The notes under the pieces: generated by a model | The model's input: only the letters and a program-made list of their open reading frames with translations | Database searches by the model: none | Told to the model about the DNA's origin: nothing | Translations under genes and position numbers: made by a program | Source: Pomphorhynchus laevis | Lineage: Eukaryota > Acanthocephala > Palaeacanthocephala > Echinorhynchida > Pomphorhynchidae | NCBI GenBank assembly: GCA_012934845.2 | Contig: WNNJ02003516.1 | Location: 117,006 to 181,005, forward strand | Reading direction: 5' to 3' | DNA length: 64,000 nucleotides | Shown here: positions 21,773-33,378 of the stretch, piece after piece | How positions within the stretch are numbered: position 1 is the first letter of the stretch | Layout of the letters: the number at the start of each line of letters is the position of its first letter

Positions 21773-24532
21773 ATGTCAATCAACAATAAAACCGACTCTA
21801 ATAAGGACACACTAAGCCAATGCTCAATTTATCGCAGGCTTGTCGTCGCTAATGCTTCCGGAATAGTACGAAAACTTTGTCCAATTCAAGGTTGTCACGG
21901 TACTGAACTTACACCTGGCAATGATCTAGACAACATCAACCCACTCAGATCTATCCGCGAGCCTGCCGTGGCCACCAGCGAAAACACCCAGCGCTCGTTT
22001 TGCACTGAACTGTTATCTGGGAATTTTCGTGTCATCCGTCGTTATCCGCGCAGCGCTCGACCGGCCGTTGCGCAAAATTCTCTCAGCTTATCGGCGCAAT
22101 CGTGGAGCGACTTTCTAGTATACTCCACCACATCGACTTACGAGTCGATGTGATGGAGTATACTAAGCTTTACTAAAATTGCGGTTCGCGTGCCTCAGCC
22201 GAATCATATAACGCTCTCTTATATCTCTATCTGCAAAGATTCGAGCTGCTTGCGCCCAGTACCAATTCTCTTCTGAGGGCAGTCTGGAAGAACATAACCG
22301 ATGCAACATCACCAAGAATAAATCCTCCGTAGATCAACTAATGTATGCAGGGACTATATGTAGTACAGTACTGTATGCAGGGACTTGGGCCTCCTATCTT
22401 GCGATGAAAACACAACTACAAGTCTATAGGTTGAGCATGCCCCGAAAATAGTCTCTACCGATTGCCCACCTTTGCCGCTATACCCTCTCGATTGGGGACC
22501 TGTAGTTCCGCAGCTGGCCCTAACGGCTTCAACCCAATGCATCTACGAAATCTCAAATGATTTTCAGCAGGGGCCTCAACAAGCCACTTGGTCACGGCTT
22601 TGACGAATCCAATGACAGTTTTTCTGAAGGAAACAGTACCGGATAACGTTGCTAATATTATATGTGGCGGAAAGTAACTCGCCTTCCTAAAGAAGGATAG
22701 TGGTATCCGTCCGATAGCCGTAGGATTTACAATTCGTAGTATCGCTTTTAAACTGGCATGCCAATTCGCATCCGGTCCGCTTGTCTCCCTATACAGTTAA
22801 ACGTCAGAACTACGCGCGGAATCGAAGCGGCAATACATGCATATCGCGTTTTCATACGTTACATAGCTAGTCGTAACCACACTATGGTAAAAATCGACTA
22901 CTACAACGCCTTTACCTGCTTGATGCAATCCTGCGCTGTCGCTCGTGAAATACCGCATATTTTACTGTTTGTTCGACTTTGTTACGACCTCCAGAGCGAG
23001 ATTCTATTCGACGACAAAAGTATTCGCTCGACTGGAGGCGTTCAGCAGGGAGATCCATCGGACCCTATACTATTTTGCCTCACCGTCTACAGCTTAGCAC
23101 ATGACTTAAAATCCAGTCCTAACCTATGGTACCTCAACGACTTCATCCTGGGCGGCATGGTGGAGGACATTCTGGCCGATATCCACAATATTCAGACTGA
23201 CGGAGCTGAAATTGGATTACAATAAACTTCCAAAAGTGCGAGGTGATAATCGAAAGCAGGAATGTGAGCAAAGCAATCACGTGCAAGCTTACAGAGTGCA
23301 AGACTATCCCACCTCAAGACGTACAGTTTCTTAGTGCGCCGCTTGACAGGCAATCAATCATCGACAACGCACTAAGGTGCGCAGTAAACGAGCTTTATAA
23401 CGCCGGAATACGGTTGACCGAATTGAGCGCTTTCGACGCCTTATTGATTTTGCGTAGATCACTCAGCTTGCCAAAGAATGGCTTCTTTCTTCGATGTACC
23501 CCAGATACGGAAATAAAATGCTTCAACTTTTCGACACTGAAATTTGAAGACTATTGAGCAAAATACTCAATGTGCCACTACCCAACGAAGCCTGGAGTCA
23601 AGGGACCTTACTGATCCGTCTTGGATGCATCGGCGTTTGCTAGTCATTGGAGGCTGTCATTCCTGCGTACGGTTCAATTATCAACGACACAATGGAACTG
23701 AAGAAGATACTGCTACGGAACTGTGCGCCGTTAACCCTTCGCTCTTCAGAATCCAACTGGGAAAATTCCACAAATCAACGGAACGTTGAATTTCGGACTA
23801 CCATTCCTTCGGATCAAAACTCTCAAAAACTGTGGATAGCCTAACACTACTCAGCGTGCCAACGAAGACTTGTCGACGAAGCATGGACAACTGAATCTAG
23901 ATCCCGACTCATCGCAGTAGCATCAAAGTGGTCCAGAGCGTTTCTTGAAGTACCACCGATCACTTCCGTCGGCACACAACCTGATGACCAATCTATTTCT
24001 ATCGCCGTGACGTTGAGGCTCGTTGCTCAATGCTTTCAACTGCACCGGTGTTAAACAGAATGTCGGTTCCGCGACACAGTGCTCATGCCTTAGACTGCAA
24101 CAGGATAACGTCTCGGCACCATCGACATGTTGCGGTAAACGATATTTTGGGAATGACTCTTGCAGCCTCGGGATCGCTGTCCAGACTCGAATCGGAAAGC
24201 TTAGCGCGATACGATGGCAAACGATTCGATGGTGCGACTCTTATGCTATGGGAGGCTGGCCGTATACTCGTTTGGGATTTCACTTGCCCGAACACCCTGG
24301 CAGCCAGTCATGTCGCACATGCGGTGTCTTCTGCTAGCGCTGTTGCAGCCCATGCGCAGCAGCTCAAACGAACCAAATACAGCTGCTTCGAGGATCGACA
24401 GTATTTGTTCATCCTCATCGCCATCGAAACACTAGGCGCGGTCGACCCCAGCCCTTCTGCGTTTTTGAGGCAGCCTGGTTCGAGGTTGGGGCGGACAACT
24501 GGAGATAAACGCGCATTCAGCTTGCTCATGTA
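21773..24532 (+). pseudogene. RT and endonuclease pieces of the second RLE LINE
   Basis: Pieces in order: an N-terminal stretch (21773-22153); SSAAGPNGFNPMHLRNLK near 22500; a GIRPIAVGF motif near 22710; the RT at 22758-23225 with GIEAAIHAYR, KIDYYNAF (A box) and GGVQQGDPSDPILFCL (B box). The catalytic C box reads WYLND where WYLDD is usual, so one aspartate is replaced by asparagine. The C-terminal frame 24030-24533 shows ALDC...RHHRHVAVNDI (part of a CCHC finger), RFDGATLMLW, ILVWDFTCPNTLAASH and LKRTKYS. These give the D, D and K of a restriction-like nuclease, followed by IAIETLGAV. At least four frame breaks are needed to link the pieces. Confidence 0.78.
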
Positions 24533-24610
24533 ACGAATCAGCGCAGCCGTGCGACAAGGGAATGCGACGTCTTTTTTTGAGTCGGCTGGAGATATCTCCT
24601 TAGGCAACTA
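21773..24610 (+). mobile_element. Second RLE-type LINE family (broken)
   Basis: A GC-rich island of about 2.8 kb encodes pieces of one RLE-type LINE protein. It is clearly different from the two copies at 2.8-9.8 kb: the RT C box differs and the endonuclease has the ARYDGKRFDGATL type of motif. The first ATG in frame is at 21773. No clean 5' or 3' end or target duplication is apparent. Confidence 0.78.
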
Positions 24611-24624
24611 CCTTCTTTGACAAT

Positions 24625-25155
24625 TTATATATTTATACTTGTATCAATTATCTTAATAGATTTTAATAAAATGTTTGTGATTTTCGAATTTATGAAAAAA
24701 AATATTATATATTAATGAGTTTAACATAAAAAATGCATTATGTATATATTTCATAGTTTATGGAATGTAAGGTGGTCACAATATTCCTACTATATCTCTA
24801 AGATATCAAACTTCCAAGGTAAATCATTGTTTTAGTAAAACACCGTAATGTATAGTATCTTAGATAAACATGTAAATATTTGCTACGAAGCAAAATGCAA
24901 TCAATCTTTTATCTAGTTTTGGATCATAATCGTTTATAATAGTAAGCTTCAACATAAAGCAATCTCCTTTATAAAAGTCAAAATTATTATCGACTATTAA
25001 AACCAAAATTAATAAACAGAAAAACCAAAATTATTCTTGCCTTTTTCGGAACCAAAAATGAATCTTATTATAAATGGGCTATATTTTTGTAAATACTGGT
25101 ACAATCATCAGATATATGAAAAAAATCAGCAATTAATTCAGAGCTATTTTTCATT
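24625..25155. other. AT-rich spacer, nothing recognised
   Basis: No gene, RNA or repeat was recognised between the RLE LINE and the minus-strand LINE-X fragment. Confidence 0.4.
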
Positions 25156-25159
25156 TCAT

Positions 25160-25715
25160 AAGGATTTTATAATAAATAAATAAATAAAGATTTTCTTAAT
25201 AACAAATAATACAGGTGAAAGAATAAATAAATGTCAGGTCAGTTACAAGAAAAACAAGGAAATCAACAAGACAGCATGTGTAAGTCTTCTTCCATGTTCA
25301 CGGCATCAAATCCAGGGGGATCTGAGCCCCAACCGATCCAACACGCCGCCTTCCGACTGAACCACCCGGGGTCTTTCACCCCCGAAGAATCCAATCGGCG
25401 CGGACTATGCTGGGTAAACGAGAGACGAGGAGCTTAAGAAACCTTAGTCTTTGCTCAGGGGGACGTCTTCTCGAAAAGAAAACTAATCCCGAGATAACCC
25501 AGGTACCCCAAAGGCGCACCTGGGTTTTCCTTTTCAATGACATATGCTGGGCCCGTTTCAGGGCCTTCTAGCTTTCTTCAGGATACGTTTGAGTCTATAC
25601 AGGTCAGCTTTCGCCGACCAGTTCACCGTAACGGTGAACCCCAAGTATTTTACTTGACTTGTAAAGGTGGGAAGTGGTTCAGAGGCAAATATGGAGAAGA
25701 GTGCGGATTTTATTC
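25160..25715 (-). mobile_element. LINE-X 3' fragment, minus strand
   Basis: The reverse complement matches the 3' end of the LINE-X copies at 48.1-48.6 kb and 55.5-56.1 kb: the LGF(T)V.W..KADL stretch, CAGGTGCGCCTTTGGGGTAC, GGAAGGCGGCGTGTTGGATC and a final TATTAAGAAAATC near 25190. It starts inside the C-terminal part of ORF2, so it is a 5'-truncated insertion. The plus-strand frames at 25231-25437 and 25537-25725 are antisense shadows of it. Confidence 0.85.
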
Positions 25716-25861
25716 ATATGCCTGATTTTGGTGGCAGTAATCAGCGAAATATAGACATTTTATGAGAAAATTTAACTCTTTTCGGTTCCGTAAAAAAATT
25801 TCATAGTGTTGTAGCTAATTTGTAACTATAAACAATAATACTGGATAAATTACACCGAATA

Positions 25862-26090
25862 TATTATGATGGTTACGCATAGTTTCTATTCGGTCGAGGA
25901 ATAGGAGGCTGAAACCTGATAACATAACAGTTACTCCTGATGACCTTTATTTCTTATTAGGATATATAGTATGTTATATATTAGTCAATTCATAACAACT
26001 GACTTAGTTTAAATTTCAATTTTAACTTAATATAATAATAACTTGATAATAATAACTTATAATTATAACTTGATATTAATTATATAAAAT
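25862..26090 (+). repeat. Solo Penelope-type tail
   Basis: It carries GAAACCTGATAACATAACAG, CTGATGA (25937-25943), an ATGTTAT partner (25971-25977) and TTAGTCAATTCATA, as in the Naiad tail at 16340-16560. No coding part is attached. ATAACAT (25919-25925) pairs fully with ATGTTAT, supporting a stem I. Confidence 0.75.
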
Positions 26091-26114
26091 ATTATGTAAA
26101 ATTATAAATTAAAT

Positions 26115-26545
26115 AGTACATATATAAATCAACAAAATATTATTAAAAATAAATTTAAAATTGTAAACGGAAAATTTTTGGATGGATAATAAATAATATA
26201 CTTTGTAATTTGATAGTATAATTTGATAATCAAATTTTATCATAGGAAATACGTCCTTAGCATGTATTTGGCCGCACAGCTTTGTTGGATCGAGAATTAG
26301 GGTCCAAAGCCTGATAACATGGCAGCTCATCCTGATGACCTCTAATCCTTATTGGAATACATCGTATGTTATTTATTAGTCAATTCATTAAAATTTATTT
26401 TTTAAATTTCAACTTGATAAAAATTATATAAAATCTTATATAATTATTTATCATTATTTAATTATTTAAATTTTATTTTGCATTATTTTTTATTTATAAT
26501 AAAGAATAAAAGACGAATACTCAGTTAGCTGATCTGATTTCTCAG
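26115..26545 (+). mobile_element. 5'-truncated Naiad-type 3' end
   Basis: The first 90 bp match the last codons of the Naiad RT at 16217-16310, with a GGAAAATTTTTGGATGGATA-like word. They are followed by the whole tail: AAATACGT hairpin (about 26248), CTGATGA (26332-26338) and the end word ACTCAGTTAGCTGATCTGATT. ATAACAT (26314-26320) pairs with ATGTTAT (26366-26372). This copy links the solo tails to the RT-bearing element. Confidence 0.85.
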
Positions 26546-26984
26546 CACAGCTGTTTTGTAATGATAGCGATCAACGTTTCGAGTTTTTCTCATCACATCA
26601 TTTTTAAGGCATCACGTCAAATTACTGGAAACTAGTAAATAATAAATTATTTTTTTGATATGATGATATACTCGTATTTAAGATAAAATATTTTTATGCT
26701 ATTACGATTCCCGGTCTTTAATATCACAGAAATATCGCCATATTCCGGTACTTAATCATCATTGGGTAACATCGTAAGACAAAAGTGCGTTGGCAAAACA
26801 ATTTAGCAAAAGTTAGTAACAGAGGGTAAATGTGATTTCATCATCAAACCAACATATAACATGCAATCTACTTTGTACATAGATTTCAATGTCGCATTAA
26901 ATATATAGTTATCTCTTTTATCAAATGAACTAATATAATTTCTTTATATATAAGGATTTCCGGTAACAATATCTTCACAGCGTT

Positions 26985-27557
26985 CTATTTGCTGCTGATA
27001 GTTGTCTTCTTACCAGCAGCAGACTTCTTTTGCTTACTAACAACATTTGATCCGTGCCCCGCAGAAGCTTTTGTAGACGGCACAGATTCCACACGTTTAT
27101 TTTCCGCGTGAGATATACATGAAGCCGACAATATATTTGCCGAGTTACCTGCAGGCGCAGGATTTGACGACACAGCAGCACTAATCATACCGTCAGCAAT
27201 TGCAGCTGCCACACTACTTTTCTTTACAAGTGCTGGATTAATGTTAGGCAATACACCACCTTGCGATATCGTTACACCTCTCAGGAGTCTCTTCAGTTCT
27301 TCATCAATAGCAATGGCCAGAAATAGATGGCGAGGTGTAACTCGTGATTTTTTATGATCTCGTGCAGCATTACCACCTAATTCAAGCACTTCGGCAGCTA
27401 GATACTCTAAAACGGCAGCTGAGTATATACTGGCGCTCATTGTGATTCGCTTTTTCGGATTAGCCTGCTTCAAATAACGATGAACTCTGGCCACAGGGAA
27501 AAGTACGCCTGCTCTGCTCGATTTTGACTGACGTGTGGCTGGTTTAGCTTTGACCAT
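26985..27557 (-). CDS. Histone H2A variant with long basic tail (macroH2A-like fold)
   Basis: The 190-aa product has a short basic N-tail ([15 protein letters not shown]), a full H2A fold from about residue 16 ([14 protein letters not shown]) to GGVLPNI, and a roughly 80-aa Lys/Ser/Ala-rich tail. The acidic-patch residues are kept ([11 protein letters not shown] and IDEEL). The RVTPRH motif and the tail resemble the histone half of macroH2A, but no macro domain follows before the TAG stop. An acceptor-like TTTACAG stands directly before the ATG, so a 5' UTR intron is likely. A GTAAGA donor consensus lies inside the tail codons at 27013, so an alternative transcript could splice on. The longer frame from 27650 starts in a repeat and was not used. 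Nucleosome core protein, nuclear. Confidence 0.88.
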   Translation of the reverse strand: MVKAKPATRQSKSSRAGVLFPVARVHRYLKQANPKKRITMSASIYSAAVLEYLAAEVLELGGNAARDHKKSRVTPRHLFLAIAIDEELKRLLRGVTISQGGVLPNINPALVKKSSVAAAIADGMISAAVSSNPAPAGNSANILSASCISHAENKRVESVPSTKASAGHGSNVVSKQKKSAAGKKTTISSK

Positions 27558-27639
27558 CTGTAAAGATAATGTTGTAAATGAATACCAAGTTGTTAAAACT
27601 CTTTTCAATACATCATAGTTAAAACTATGATGCATATTA

Positions 27640-27806
27640 TTCTGATACATCGTATATTATTTATTAAAATTTGTTTATATTTTAAATTTTAACTTTATAT
27701 AAACGCAAATTATATAAAATATTTTATAATTTATTATTTAATTATTTATTTTTTATTTATAAATAATATAAAATACGAAGACTCAATTAGCGGATCTAAT
27801 TTATAA
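27640..27806 (+). repeat. Partial Penelope-type tail upstream of the H2A gene
   Basis: Begins TCTGATACATCGTATATTAT and ends AATACGAAGACTCAATTAGC, matching the 3' part of the Naiad tail. The CTGATGA half is absent. It abuts the 5' side of the H2A variant exon. Confidence 0.7.
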
Positions 27807-27809
27807 AAT

Positions 27810-28620
27810 AAAAACTTCGCATTTTCAATAATCTAAATTCATATTCAATACTGCGATTTGAAGCTGACGTGAATTCAATGAAAATTATGCAAAACTTTAA
27901 TGAACATTATGCTCTAATAATACAAATCCTATAAAATTATAAAATCTAATAAAACGACTGAAAATATAATGGAGTAAAGAGAATTTTAAGTATTTTCTAT
28001 ACATTTTTAGATATCGAAAATTATCCAAAATAGCCTTTAGGGTTTAACTATTTTTATAATTAAACATTATATCTGTTATCACTTTGAATATTCTATAATA
28101 CTATTTTGTTCTACATCACTCTCAAAATGGGAGTAAATTATCATTATCTTCATATTTCGAATTGTATTTAGGAGACAAAATTACCTTATAGTTATATGTC
28201 ACTTCATATATACAGTATACTGTATAAATAGGTTTTAAAGCCTTGTAGCTTACCTATTTGCCCTTAAGTTCTTGCACATAACATATTATTTTCTAACTGC
28301 GTTTGAAGAGTTATACCAAAATAAAACTCTTAATTTAAAATCAAATTGTGTGTACGACCATCAACTGTGTTAATAAAATTTCATTTGATTATTGTCTAAA
28401 AGAATCAATTATGAAAACTTATAAATTTGATAAAAAGCAGATAATTTTTGATAAATCTATAACATTGAAAAATAACTGCAAATAAATAAAACACCTGAGT
28501 TGGGCGAGGTTTTTAACAGTTATCGAGAGATCACAGTGATCCTTTGCCAATACAAAAAAAAGGATTTTTAAGCGAATCTTTTTTAAATGTTATTATAATA
28601 AAAATAAATAAAGTTTTGTG
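27810..28620. other. AT-rich spacer, possible H2A promoter side
   Basis: No gene was seen. It lies upstream of the H2A variant on the minus strand and could hold its promoter and 5' UTR exon, but no specific signal was recognised. Confidence 0.35.
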
Positions 28621-28624
28621 TAAA

Positions 28625-28985
28625 AATAAAGTGTTACGTTAATATGGAGTATTTGACCCGGCTGCTATGTTGGGTTAAAGAATAGTGGTCAAAACCTGAT
28701 AAGATAACAGTTCCTCCTGATGACCTCTAATCCTTATTCTGATACAACGTCTGTTTATTATTAGTCAATTCATAAAAATGACGTTTATTTTAAATTTCAA
28801 TTTTAAGTTCTAACTTGATAAAAGTTATATTAAGTCTTATAAAAGGTTATTAAATTTGTTATAATTATTTAATTAATAATTATTTAATTATTTTGTTTTT
28901 AAGTATCATAATTTTTAATTTATAAATTATTCAATTTACGTAGATTCAGTAACCTGATCTTATTTAAAGGTTTTATAACGGAATA
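28625..28985 (+). repeat. Solo Penelope-type tail
   Basis: Landmarks: GGCTGCTATGTTGGGTTAAA, AAAACCTGATAAGATAACAG, CTGATGA (28717-28723), GATACAACGTC, TTAGTCAATTCATAAAAATG and CGTAGATTCAGTAACCTGAT. No coding part is attached. Confidence 0.75.
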
Positions 28986-29164
28986 TCTTAACTTTATAAT
29001 GTGTAGTTAAATAAATTTAGTAATTTTTTATGTATTGTAAACTTTCTTTAAAGTAAAAGATTTTTAAGTTTAAAGGGTATTGTTTCTGTTCAAAAACAGT
29101 TTTGCTTTTAAAAAATACTAATGATTTAGTATTTAGTAAAATAGTATTTTAGTATTTAGTATAC

Positions 29165-29490
29165 ATTAGACTTTAGTAAAATACGAATGATTTAGTATAG
29201 AGGAATAAGATCAGAAACCTAACAGCATATCAGTTCTATCTGATGGTCTCTAATTCTGATATAATTCTTTGAAACAATTGATTTTAAATTTCAATTTTAA
29301 ATTTCAATTGATATAAATTTTTAATTCATAAAAATTTATTTTTATTTTAAATTTTAATTTTAAATTGATTTAAAATTAACAATTAGTTATTATTATTAAT
29401 TATTCTTTATCATCATTTCATATTCTAAAAATAATCTAAAATACGTAGACTCAGTTTTATTTATTATTTATCTGATTTGTACCAATTCCT
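29165..29490 (+). repeat. Diverged solo Penelope-type tail
   Basis: Has ATCAGAAACCTAACAGCATA, TCTGATGGTCTCTAATTCTG and a final AAAATACGTAGACTCAGTTT. The core box is degraded and the copy looks older than its neighbours. Confidence 0.6.
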
Positions 29491-29689
29491 TTTATTTGAA
29501 AAGTCGTCCGTCGGGATGTAATCAATCGCATTTTATCTTATCAACTAATTTCATTTATTGCTTTTAAAAATTATCGACACAAATTCAATGTTTGCATTTT
29601 CATCCGAATCGATTGCATTGATTATCGATAAGATCAGTGGTCTCTCGACCGATAAAATGTTAGAAGATTTAATTACCTTGATCTGACTT

Positions 29690-31262
29690 ATACGGTGATA
29701 GGAGTTGATATATCGTATATTATTTATTAGTCATTCATAAAAATTGAAATTCTAACTTTATCTTATCTAATCTTAATCTTATATTGTAATATATGAGTTG
29801 GAATAAGTAAAGCAACTCATACAGTGATAGGAATGGATATATCGAATATTATTTATTAGTCATTCATAAAAATTGAAATTCTAACTTCATATTATCTAAT
29901 CTTATATAATTGATCTGATTTATGCGAGAGAACAAAAATGATTGTAATGAGTTGGAATTGACATGATTTAATTAGCTTGATCTGTCGCAACTTATACGGT
30001 GATAGGAGTTGATATATCGTATATTATTTATTAGTCATTCATAAAAATTGAAATTCTAACTTTATCTTATCTAATCTTAATCTTATATTGTAATATATGA
30101 GTTGGAATAAGTAAAGCAACTCATACAGTGATAGGAATGGATATATCGAATATTATTTATTAGTCATTCATAAAAATTGAAATTCTAACTTCATCTTATC
30201 TAATCTTATATAATCGATCTGATTTATGCGAGAGAACAAAAATGATTGTAATGAGTTGGAATTGACATGATTTAATTAGCTTGATCTGTCGCAACTTATA
30301 CGGTGATAGGAGTTGATATATCGTATATTATTTATTAGTCATTCATAAAAATTGAAATTCTAACTTTATCTTATCTAATCTTAATCTTATATTGTAATAT
30401 ATGAGTTGGAATAAGTAAAGCAACTCATACAGTGATAGGAATGGATATATCGAATATTATTTATTAGTCATTCATAAAAATTGAAATTCTAACTTCATCT
30501 TATCTAATCTTATATAATTGATCTGATTTATGCGAGAGAACAAAAATGATTGTAATGAGTTGGAATTGACATGATTTAATTAGCTTGATCTGTCGCAACT
30601 TATACGGTGATAGGAGTTGATATATCGTATATTATTTATTAGTCATTCATAAAAATTGAAATTCTAACTTTATCTTATCTAATCTTAATCTTATATTGTA
30701 ATATATGAGTTGGAATAAGTAAAGCAACTCATACAGTGATAGGAATGGATATATCGAATATTATTTATTAGTCATTCATAAAAATTGAAATTCTAACTTC
30801 ATCTTATCTAATCTTATATAATTGATCTGATTTATGCGAGAGAACAAAAATGATTGTAATGAGTTGGAATTGACATGATTTAATTAGCTTGATCTGTCGC
30901 AACTTATACGGTGATAGGAGTTGATATATCGTATATTATTTATTAGTCATTCATAAAAATTGAAATTCTAACTTTATCTTATCTAATCTTAATCTTATAT
31001 TGTAATATATGAGTTGGAATAAGTAAAGCAACTCATACAGTGATAGGAATGGATATATCGAATATTATTTATTAGTCATTCATAAAAATTGAAATTCTAA
31101 CTTCATCTTATCTAATCTTATATAATTGATCTGATTTATGCGAGAGAACAAAAATGATTGTAATGAGTTGGAATTGACATGATTTAATTAGCTTGATCTG
31201 TCGCAACTTATACGGTGATAGGAGTTGATATATCGTATATTATTTATTAGTCATTCATAAAA
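29690..31262 (+). repeat. 304-bp satellite array, about 5.2 units
   Basis: The word GGAGTTGATATATCG starts at 29701, 30005, 30309, 30613, 30917 and 31221, exactly 304 bp apart each time. Units are almost identical; I saw only one or two differing bases per unit. Each unit holds two diverged copies, 129 bp apart, of TATTATTTATTAGTCATTCA, the word found directly 3' of the hammerhead position in the Penelope-type tails. The array is therefore probably derived from a tail plus its flank. Confidence 0.92.
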
Positions 31263-31264
31263 AT

Positions 31265-32500
31265 TAATTACAGTTGGAATTAGTAAAGGACTAGTTGCAA
31301 GAATTCAAAATGTTGCTGAAAATATGCTATATCCACAAATTATTGTGCGTCTTTGTAAACAATAAAAACGCCAAGAGCTCATCAAAATCATTTTAAGTAT
31401 CAGTTTTAAAACTTTCCGAAATTCATTGATGTAGTAAAATAAATTAATTCTATAAGAAAACTTCAATTATAAATTAAGGATTGTTCCTCTATAGTAGCAT
31501 GTGTGTGCTAATTATCCGAAAGCGTAGACACAAACTCTTCATCTCTGAAATTGTTAAAAGTTATACCAAAACGCGAAATTCAAAAGAATCAAATTTAGAG
31601 TAAAAGCAAGAAACGTCGGGACTCTAGAAGTTGAAATGAAACTTATGCATTTTGAAATGAAAATAGAAAATACTGTCGCGAAGTTGTCTTTGTATAAATT
31701 GTAGATTTACACAATTAAAATGTGAGAAACTAAATCAAATTTTAGTCAATGCTAGAAAAATGTGAATTCGTCGAGCTTTGATTTAATACAAAGTTCTTAA
31801 TCGGAAAGAATTTTGTAATTTTTTTCTAAGCGGATTCTTTTGTAGATGATTCTTTTGTAAAAATGTGGATAAATTGGAATAATTTAACACTTTACTTTGC
31901 AAGTGTATCTTGCGAAAGTAAAGTGACTTTAATTGTCTAAACTTCCTACAGCTTTAGATTACCAAATCTATTGCATGAGAAAATTTTCCGAATTCCATTA
32001 AGCGAATTCTAAATATCCACATCAAGGTCAATCAGAAAATCAAAAATTATATTAATTATTCGATAAGAAATAACATAATTATTGCAATTTAACCACATAC
32101 TCGAAGAATATTTAGGTCGATACAGTTAATTACTAAATACTCCATAAGTAACCGATTTCCGTTGATGACCTATTTATATACTATTTTATGTGAAATATAC
32201 ATAATTTCATGTGAAATAGACACAGTCATTTTAAATATATACAAATAGACTTCACAGTCATTTTAAACATTATAAACAGTCATTTTAAGACTTAAAACAT
32301 GTAAATAGGGTATCACATATAAACATTCTCAGAATAAGAATAAAATTAATAATGATGTCATTGAATTATCAGTAAGATGTAAAAGAGTGACTATTTGAAT
32401 AATCGTTATATCATTAGTGAATTTAAATTTAAAAAATGTTTTCAAATTAACAGAAAAAATACGATTTTCTGTGATATCGAGACTTGCCTGTTTGGTGTTG
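31265..32500. other. AT-rich spacer 3' of Asterix, no gene seen
   Basis: No convincing coding stretch or named repeat. Part of it should be the 3' UTR of the minus-strand Asterix gene. Confidence 0.35.
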
Positions 32501-32504
32501 ATAA

Positions 32505-32828
32505 TTACGAAAATAATGACAATGGACGATTGTTTTCAATGTAACATCGAATAAGAGCAGCAACTGGCAAAACAAACAATGTAGCCATCTGGTTGAAATC
32601 AGTAGTAAGCCTAGGATTACCGAGGTTCAGTACTGAACATATCATAGCTAGCCAGCCAACCCATTTGATGCGCATCAATAAAGAAAAGGTAATGGATATA
32701 AAGCCGATGAGGACGAACATGTCCATAAAACTGTAATCGTCAGGATCATCATCTAATTTTGCTGGTGGGCAATAATGCTTAACACGATCTGGTCTTCGAT
32801 TATCATTTTGACGACTACTCGATTTCAT
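32505..32828 (-). CDS. WDR83OS: Asterix (WDR83OS), PAT complex subunit
   Basis: A single-exon frame of 107 aa, close to the about 106 aa of the human protein. The N-terminus NDNRRPDRVKHYCPP matches the conserved SDPRRPNKVLRYKPP motif, followed by an acidic linker (LDDDPDDY) and three predicted membrane segments (about residues 34-52, 55-73 and 80-98). The KWVGWLAMICSVLNLGNPR stretch matches human KWCAWVAVYCSFISFANSR in position. In animals Asterix pairs with CCDC47 at the ER translocon and helps fold multi-span membrane proteins. The start is the only ATG before the conserved motif. No damage is seen, so it is probably functional. No intron is apparent. Confidence 0.93.
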   Translation of the reverse strand: MKSSSRQNDNRRPDRVKHYCPPAKLDDDPDDYSFMDMFVLIGFISITFSLLMRIKWVGWLAMICSVLNLGNPRLTTDFNQMATLFVLPVAALIRCYIENNRPLSLFS

Positions 32829-32834
32829 TTGCTT

Positions 32835-33375
32835 CTTATTGAGACAATGTTCGAATCTGAGTGATAATACGAATCTGAAATTATTGCTTTCAAGATCATC
32901 GCAAAATAAAAATTATTTATATTGTTTACTAAATTTTTAGTTTTAATCCACTCTTACTTGATAAAAATTATGCCGAGTAGATGCCCGCAAATATAATTTA
33001 ATAGACGTGATTTAAATTGTTGGAAATTATAAGATTTCAACATAGCAAAAGCCAGTGATAATTTTGCTGTATATAATTCAAACGATTATAATTTAATAAT
33101 TTTAGTAAAAAATACTAAAAATAAAATAAAATTTCGATCTGATTAATACAAAATAACTTGTGATAAAGCAAGTCAATGTTGTGACCCATTAATTATTACA
33201 TTATTTATTATTTAAATTTTATTCAGCATTATTCTGTTTATGCATTTATTAAACTGAAAGTAGTCATTTAATTTTTTATTTAAAATGCGTTTAACATTTC
33301 CTATTAAAAACATAATTCAGATAAAATATAACAATTATTTATTATTTATAATTATTTATTATTTAAGTATTTAAA
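32835..33375. other. AT-rich 5' flank of Asterix, with one diverged repeat
   Basis: No gene. The word GATCTGATTAATACAAAATA with the following 30 bp at about 33137 is a diverged copy of part of the 353-bp unit that starts at 33379. Confidence 0.5.
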
Positions 33376-33378
33376 TTT

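Noticed and set aside
25231-25725. Two plus-strand frames of 62-68 codons
   Set aside because: They are antisense to a minus-strand LINE-X 3' end.
27558-27650. N-terminal extension [10 protein letters not shown] of the H2A frame
   Set aside because: It begins inside a Penelope-type tail, and a splice acceptor TTTACAG stands directly before the conserved start.
29690-31262. Possible CRISPR-like array of regular repeats
   Set aside because: The units are directly adjacent with no variable spacers, and the genome is eukaryotic; it is a satellite.
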